A DNA stretch of 20,389 nt from a virus, in IMG/VR virus record IMGVR_UViG_3300044646_001493, positions 1 to 20,389 of that record, one strand, 5' to 3'. The notes beneath the pieces are model-generated. The model was not told the DNA's origin, did not search any database, and saw only the letters and a list, made by a program, of their open reading frames with translations. The position numbers were made by a program, and so were the translations under genes. Positions 6,342-13,500 of this stretch are shown in pieces; positions within the stretch are counted from its first letter, which is position 1; the number at the start of each line of letters is the position of its first letter.

Positions 6342-7046
6342 TTATAGACCGAACCTTCCTTTTGTTGCGTTAAAGTTTTGACGTATTTCAGCGGGAGTTA
6401 ATGCTCTGCTGTATAAGGATACCTGGGAAATGTTTCCTTTAAAATATTTGTCACTTGCAGTCGCAGGGTCAGTCGGTCTTCCTAAAAAGCTCTGAGCTGG
6501 GTTTCTGTCTGTCGTTAATGTATCTATGGACGTTGATGTAGTCGCTACTTGAACTGCGTTTACAAAATATCTTTTATACCCTCCGGTTACACTATAGACA
6601 GCAGTAATAAAATTCCATTTATTAAGAGTTAAATAATCTATTGATAAATCGTTATTACGCGCCCCTGTAGTTCCAGTTGATGTGTCTCGAGTATACCAGA
6701 TACTAGTAATTATGTTAAATTGCCACCACTCTCCCGGGCTATATCCTTCAGCGAATAAACTGCCATTATTACCTGATTGAGTCGGATAGACATACATTGC
6801 TACGGTTAATTCTGATCTACCAGCTAATATTGCCGTACTAAAAGATACGTAATCGTCAACCCCGTCAAATGCAACGCTTCCGCCTCCAGTGCTACTAAAA
6901 GTCGCTCCAGTTAAGGTACCATTGTATCCGTTTCTACTTATATCAGTCCAAGTAGTACCGGTACCGGGGTAGCTTTTAGGATTACCTGCATCTAAGCAAA
7001 GCGCTAATCCATCTGTTACTATCTTAGGGGAGTAATACGTACTCAT
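6342..7046 (-). CDS. LamG-fold lectin-like virion protein (234 aa)
   Basis: Second small laminin G-like jellyroll protein: DGLALCLDAGNPKSYPGTGT (12-31), GSVAFDGVDDYVSF (56-69), LTVAMYVYPTQ (80-90), WNFITAVY (144-151), KRYFVNAVQV (158-167), SFLGRP (186-191), GNISQVSLYSRALTPAEIRQ (204-223). The FDGVDDYV signature is classic for this family. The gene starts one base after the stop of the giant fibre. Its ribosome site, GGAGGT at 7052-7057 with a 5-nt spacer, is the strongest in the window and lies inside the last codons of that fibre gene, which implies expression from the same transcript. Likely role: receptor or glycan binding on the tail or its fibres. Confidence 0.85.
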   Translation of the reverse strand: MSTYYSPKIVTDGLALCLDAGNPKSYPGTGTTWTDISRNGYNGTLTGATFSSTGGGSVAFDGVDDYVSFSTAILAGRSELTVAMYVYPTQSGNNGSLFAEGYSPGEWWQFNIITSIWYTRDTSTGTTGARNNDLSIDYLTLNKWNFITAVYSVTGGYKRYFVNAVQVATTSTSIDTLTTDRNPAQSFLGRPTDPATASDKYFKGNISQVSLYSRALTPAEIRQNFNATKGRFGL

Positions 7047-7047
7047 A

Positions 7048-7536
7048 CTATACCTCCGTTTCTAGTTTTGGTATATCTTTACGTTCTGCTTGTACAAAGA
7101 AGTAACAGTCTATAGAGCTATTTATTAAGTTATCGTTTTTAATTACTATTTGATTACTGCTTACACTTACCACTACGAGTTTTTGAAATGCATTTGCTGG
7201 TGTAAGTTGTACTGTAAGAGTATTTTCGTCGATAAGCTTAGCCCAATATTCTGGAAGTTCAATTATGTTAGTTGTAGTTTTACCACGGATAAATACAGAA
7301 TGTTCAGGCCCTTCAATTACACCGTATACTAACTTCTTACCAGGCTTTGTTGGGTGATCAATTACGAATGACTTAGTAGTAGCAGCAAATGAACCGCTAA
7401 CTTCAAGTTTGTATGCAGCTCCTTGGGTACCAATACCCACGTTAGTACCGTTATCAAATATCTGGCTGTTACCGAGAGCGGTACCAGAAGTAAATTTAGC
7501 TACAAAGTTTGTAGTACCAGTAGCATTAGCATTACC
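7048..7536 (-). other. C-terminal beta domain of the giant fibre
   Basis: Residues 2916-3077 leave the Gly-X-Y pattern. The first part (TNFVAKFTSGTALGNSQIFD, NVGIGT, YKLEVSGSF) is a beta stalk. The remainder (FVIDHPTKPGKKLVYGVIEG, VFIRGKTTTNIIELPEYW, LTVQLTPA, VVVSVSSNQIVIKND, CYFFVQAERKD) matches my recollection of a common distal domain of T4-like and other phage fibres. It is likely the trimerising tip or receptor-contact end. No catalytic intramolecular chaperone (S74-type) motif is visible. Confidence 0.7.
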
Positions 7537-10500
7537 TTGTACACCCTGAACACCTTGTACGCCTTGAGCTCCTGCAGCCCCTTGGTTACCTTGATTGCCC
7601 TGATTACCTTGATTGCCTTGTGCTCCAGTTGCACCTTTAGCACCGGAGTAACCAGATATACCAGAATAACCAGACACACCTTGTACACCGGTAGCACCTT
7701 GTGCCCCAGCTGCCCCTTGAGCTCCAGCTGCACCTTGAGCGCCTGCAGCACCTTGTGCGCCATTAGTACCAGCAGCGCCCTGAGCGCCGGCAGCACCTTG
7801 TGCGCCATTAGTACCAGCAGCACCTTGATTACCCTGCGCACCAGTAGCACCTTTGGCTCCTGAATAGCCAGATATACCTGAATAGCCAGAAATACCAGAA
7901 TAACCAGACACACCCTGTACACCGGTAGCACCCTGGGCCCCTGCTGCACCTTGAGCTCCAGCTGTACCTTGGGCACCTGCAGTCCCTTGAGCTCCATTAC
8001 TACCAGCGGCGCCCTGGGCACCATTACTACCGGCTGCGCCTTGTGCTCCAGCTGCGCCTTGATTGCCTTGATTACCTTGATTGCCTTGGGCCCCTTGATA
8101 ACCAGAGTAGCCAGATACCCCCTGTACCCCTTGGGCTCCTTGATTGCCTTGGTTGCCTTGGTTGCCTTGAGCGCCAGTAGCTCCTTTAACACCTGAGTAG
8201 CCAGATATACCGCTAAAGCCGCTATAGCCTGATATACCAGAGTAACCACTAATACCAGAATAACCTGATACACCTTGTACACCAGTAGCTCCTTGTTGAC
8301 CCGCAGCCCCTTGAGTGCCTGTTGCTCCTTGTAAACCAGTAACGCCTTGTACGCCTTGAACCCCTTGGTAACCGGAATAACCAGAAACACCTTGAGCCCC
8401 TACAGCCCCTTGGTTACCTTGATTGCCTTGATTGCCTTGGTTGCCTTGTGCGCCGGTTGCACCTTTAGCTCCTGAGTAACCAGATATACCAGAATAACCA
8501 GATATACCAGAATAACCAGAAACACCTTGTACCCCGGTTGCGCCTTGATTGCCCTGGTTACCTTGGTTACCCTGTACTCCTTGTACCCCTTGGAAGCCTT
8601 GATATCCTGAATAACCAGAAACACCTTGTACACCGGTCGCGCCTTGATTGCCTTGGTTACCTTGGTTACCTTGTGCACCAGTTGCGCCTTTAGCACCGGA
8701 GTAACCAGATATACCTGAGTAACCAGATATACCGGAGTACCCACTTATGCCTGAATATCCCGATACACCCTGTACACCGGCACCACCTTGCGCGCCAGCA
8801 GCGCCTTGATTGCCCTGGTTACCTTGATTGCCTTGAACGCCCTGTACACCTTGAAACCCCTGATAACCAGAATACCCTGACACGCCTTGTACACCGGTTG
8901 CACCTTGATTGCCTTGGTTACCTTGATTGCCTTGGTTACCTTGGTTACCCTGGCTACCTTGTACTCCCTGAAAGCCTTGATAACCTGAATAACCCGATCT
9001 ACCGCTATAGCCACTTATGCCGGAATAACCAGAAATACCAGAATAACCGCTTATACCGCTAAAGCCGCTATAACCACTAAAGCCGCTAAAACCACTATAA
9101 CCAGAAATACCGGAGTAGCCTGATATGCCAGAGTAACCTGAAAGACCTTGTACCCCTTGTACTCCCTGGAAGCCTTGATAACCTGAATAACCCGATCTAC
9201 CGCTATAGCCACTTATGCCGGAATAACCGCTTATACCGCTATAACCGCTAAAGCCGGAAATACCGGAGTAACCGCTAAAGCCAGAATAACCGCTTATGCC
9301 AGAATAACCTGATACACCCTGTACACCGGTAGCGCCTTGGTTACCCTGGTTACCTTGATTGCCTTGTACGCCTTGTACGCCTTGGAAACCTTGGTAGCCA
9401 GAATAGCCTGAAGCCGAAACAGCCCCTTGAAAACCGCTATAGCCTGAGATACCAGAATAACCGCTTATACCAGAATAACCAGAAGCCCCTTGTACACCTT
9501 GAGCACCTTGATAACCACTATATCCCGAAAAACCAGAATAGCCTGATGCAGCTGCGGCACCTTGAAAACCACTGTAGCCGCTTATGCCGCTATAACCGCT
9601 ATAGCCTTGATAACCACTATAACCACTTCTGCCAGAATAGCCACTAAAACCAGAAATGCCAGAATAGCCACTAATACCAGAAATGCCAGAATAGCCACTA
9701 ATACCACTATAGCCGCTTACCCCTGAAAAACCGCTAATACCTGAGTATCCAGAATAACCGCTAATACCGCTATAGCCGCTAAAACCAGAAATGCCTGAGT
9801 AACCACTAATACCTGAGTAACCACTAAAACCAGAAATACCGCTATAGCCGCTTATGCCTGAATAACCTGAAGCTCCTTGTACTCCTTGTACACCTTGAAA
9901 CCCTTGATAGCCACTATAACCACTTCTGCCGGAATACCCTGATATACCGGAATACCCTGAAACTCCCTGTACTCCTTGTACCCCTTGAAACCCTTGATAG
10001 CCACTATAACCACTTCTGCCGGAATACCCTGATACGCCTTGTACTCCTTGTACGCCTTGGAAGCCTTGGTAACCTGATACACCGGAATAACCACTAATAC
10101 CGCTATAACCTGATGTACCGGAATAGCCTGATACGCCTTGGACCCCTTGTATGCCTTGTACGCCTTGTACACCTTGAAAGCCTTGATAACCTGAATAGCC
10201 TGATACACCTTGTACTCCAGTAGCGCCTTGGTTGCCTTGGTTGCCTTGATTGCCTTGATTGCCTTGAGCTCCTTGATAACCTGAGTAGCCAGATCTACCA
10301 GAATAACCAGATATACCGGAGTAGCCACTAATACCACTATAGCCTGATATACCCGAGTAACCGCTAATACCTGATATACCAGAGTAACCGCTAATGCCTG
10401 AGTAACCGCTTACGCCTGAAAAACCGATAATACCTGAATAACCAGAATAGCCTGATATACCCGAGTAACCGCTAATACCTGATATACCAGAGTAACCACT

Positions 10501-13500
10501 ATTACCACTATAACCAGACACGCCCTGTACACCTTGTACACCTTGGAAGCCTTGATACCCACTGTAACCAGAAATACCTGAATACCCTGAGGCCCCTTGT
10601 ACTCCTTGGAAGCCTTGATAGCCTGATATACCAGAGTAGCCGCTAATACCGGAATAACCAGAAATACCGGAATAACCAGAAGCACCTTGGACGCCTTGAA
10701 CGCCTTGGACTCCTTGAAACCCTTGATAGCCACTATAACCACTTCTGCCAGAGTAACCAGAATAACCTGATATACCAGAATAACCGCTAAAACCACTATA
10801 ACCAGAAATACCAGAATAACCACTTATACCACTATAACCACTCCAACCACTAAAGCCGCTAATACCTGAATAACCACTAATACCGCTAAAGCCTGAGTAG
10901 CCACTAATACCTGAATACCCTGAAGGTCCAGAATAACCGCTTACGCCAGAATAGCCAGAATAGCCGCTAATGCCAGAATAACCACTTATGCCTGAGTAAC
11001 CGGAATAGCCGCTATAACCCGAAACACCGCTGAACCCGCTTATACCACTATAACCCGAAACACCGCTGAACCCGCTTATACCAGAGTAACCTGAATACCC
11101 TGAAATACCACTATAACCTGAGATGCCGCTATAACCGGAAACCCCGGAACCAGAATAGCCGCTAATGCCTGAATAACCTGAGAACCCTGATATACCGGAA
11201 TACCCTGATATACCGGAATAGCCTGACCGGCCTGAATAACCACTAGTACCGCTGAACCCTGAATAACCACTATACCCACTAATACCGGAATAACCACTAA
11301 TACCAGAATAACCACTGAACCCGCTTATACCAGAATAACCTGAAATGCCTGAGTAACCTGAAGGACCGGAATAACCTGAGTAGCCTGAAGGCCCGGAATA
11401 ACCACTTATACCTGAGGGACCTGAATAGCCGCTGTACCCGGACTCACCATAAGCAATTAATGCCGCTGTAAAATACGTACCGGTGCCGGCACTGTTAATA
11501 TTTTGTCCTGCTGACGCGCCTGTAAAGGCGGTCACTTCTACGTAATCAGTAGACCCATTAAAGTAAACTATTGTCGATAAAGATTGTCCTCGACCGTTAG
11601 TAGTATTGACTGGATCTTGCTGAATTGCTAGTTGAGTGGTTCCGTTCTTTTTTAACTGAATATTATTTTGTTCAGTATTGTCCACCCCTGCTTCCCACCA
11701 AACAGAAACATTTACAGCATAATAACCAGCAACGGTTGGCTGAAACTTATTAGAAGCAAACCAGTTACGCGGGTCAAAGTCGTCTGCAAACGTAACAACA
11801 GTATCAATAGCAGAACTAATACTTTGTGTACCGCCTTGTTTAGTGGCGCGGACCACATACGTGCTCGGTGTCAACATACCACCGTCTTGACCTGAATAAC
11901 CACTTATACCTGAATAACCGCTAATACCGGAATAGCCACTATACCCGGAAATACCACTATATCCGCTAGACCCTGAGTAACCACTAATACCGCTATAGCC
12001 AGAATGTCCCGATGTACCGGAATAACCGCTAATACCAGAATAACCGCTTATACCTGAGTAGCCTGATACACCGCTAAAGCCGCTAAAGCCTGATATGCCA
12101 CTATAGCCTGAAATGCCAGAGTAACCACTTATGCCGCTATAACCACTATAGCCTGAAATGCCGGAGTAACCACTAATGCCTGAGTAACCACTAATGCCTG
12201 AATAACCCGATATACCTGAATAGCCACTAATACCTGAATAACCGCTAATACCGGAATAGCCAGAGTACCCACTTACACCAGCACCTGAATAACCCGAATA
12301 ACCTGATGTACCTGTAGCTCCTCTATAAATACCTGTAGAGATATTACTGTAGTGGTCAGTGCCCTCGTAATATACTCTTACCGTTCTAGTTTGATTTTGA
12401 GGGCATTCAGCAGTAACTTTTAATACTAATCTATCAGTTATATCTAAAACTTTGGCGATCGCAATAGTATAATTGGCGACCGAAAGGACTGGATTATTGA
12501 TATCTGTGTTAGTTAAAAAGTAGCTAAGAGCAGAAAGAAGAAGAGTTTCTGTACCCCCTGTAGTGCGGCTATAGACAGAATATGTAAGACGAACATCTCC
12601 AGCATGGCTTACGTAGTACCAAGTATTAAACTGCCAGGTACCAGCTGGTATTTGCGTTGCACCTGGTTCTCCAATTGGAGTAACTTGATCAATAAAATTA
12701 ACTGCCGTCTGAGTAAACGTTGTTGTGAAGAACGTTTCTGCATCAGAGTCAGGGGCTATATCTAATACAGAGTACCCAGCTGCGCTTAAATCAGAAGCAC
12801 TATTAGTGTAATAATAAGTTACACCCACTGCAGGTGCACCACTGAAGCCGCTAAAACCGCTAAAACCACTATAACCAGATATACCTGAATAGCCAGAAGT
12901 ACCACTATAGCCACTATAACCACTAATGCCTGAATAGCCTGAAAATCCGCTAATGCCTGAGTAACCGCTTATGCCACTATAACCAGAATAACCGCTTATA
13001 CCGCTATAACCAGAAATACCACTATATCCGGAATAGCCACTGTAGCCACTAATACCGCTATAACCGGAAATACCTGAGTAACCACTAAAGCCGCTAATAC
13101 CTGAATAACCGCTAATACCAGAATAACCGCTAATACCAGAATAACCGCTAATACCTGAGGAACCAGAGTAGCCGCTTATACCTGAATAGCCTGAGTAACC
13201 ACTAATGCCTGAGTAGCCTGAATAACCGCTAATGCCTGAATAACCAGAGTAGCCGCTGGTACCTGAATAGCCGCTAGTACCTGAATAACCGCTGATACCG
13301 CTATACCCGCTGGTACCGGAATAGCCACTAAAACCAGAGATACCGCTATAACCTGAGTAGCCTGATTCCCCAGAGTAACCACTTATACCCGAATAGCCGC
13401 TAATGCCTGAATAACCGCTGATACCTGAGTAGCCCGAAATGCCTGAGTAGCCTGAATAACCACTAATACCAGAGTAACCGCTTATGCCCGAATAACCGCT

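Larger units (their letters stand above)
7537..11448 (-). repeat. Gly-X-Y shaft C of the giant fibre (residues 1612-2915)
   Basis: About 1,304 residues. The first 240 or so are GYS/GIS-type. From about residue 1850, blocks of GYQ-GFQ-GVQ-GVQ and GNQ runs alternate with GYS blocks, and the last 250 residues are rich in GAQ, GAA and GAT. A 19-residue module, GRSGYSGYQGFQGVQGVQG or close variants, recurs about seven times and is the only regular source of Arg in the shaft. Lys appears as GAKGAT or GVKGAT near the C-terminal end. Confidence 0.9.

Noticed and set aside
4145-7046. Diversity-generating retroelement acting on the LamG adhesins
   Set aside because: There is no reverse transcriptase, no template repeat matching the gene ends and no cluster of AAY codons in a variable region. 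Duplication explains the paralogues.
7048-7536. Endosialidase-type (S74) self-cleaving chaperone at the fibre C-terminus
   Set aside because: The C-terminal domain reads as a different beta-rich fibre tip; the Ser-Asp catalytic pattern and the helical region expected of S74 chaperones are not visible.
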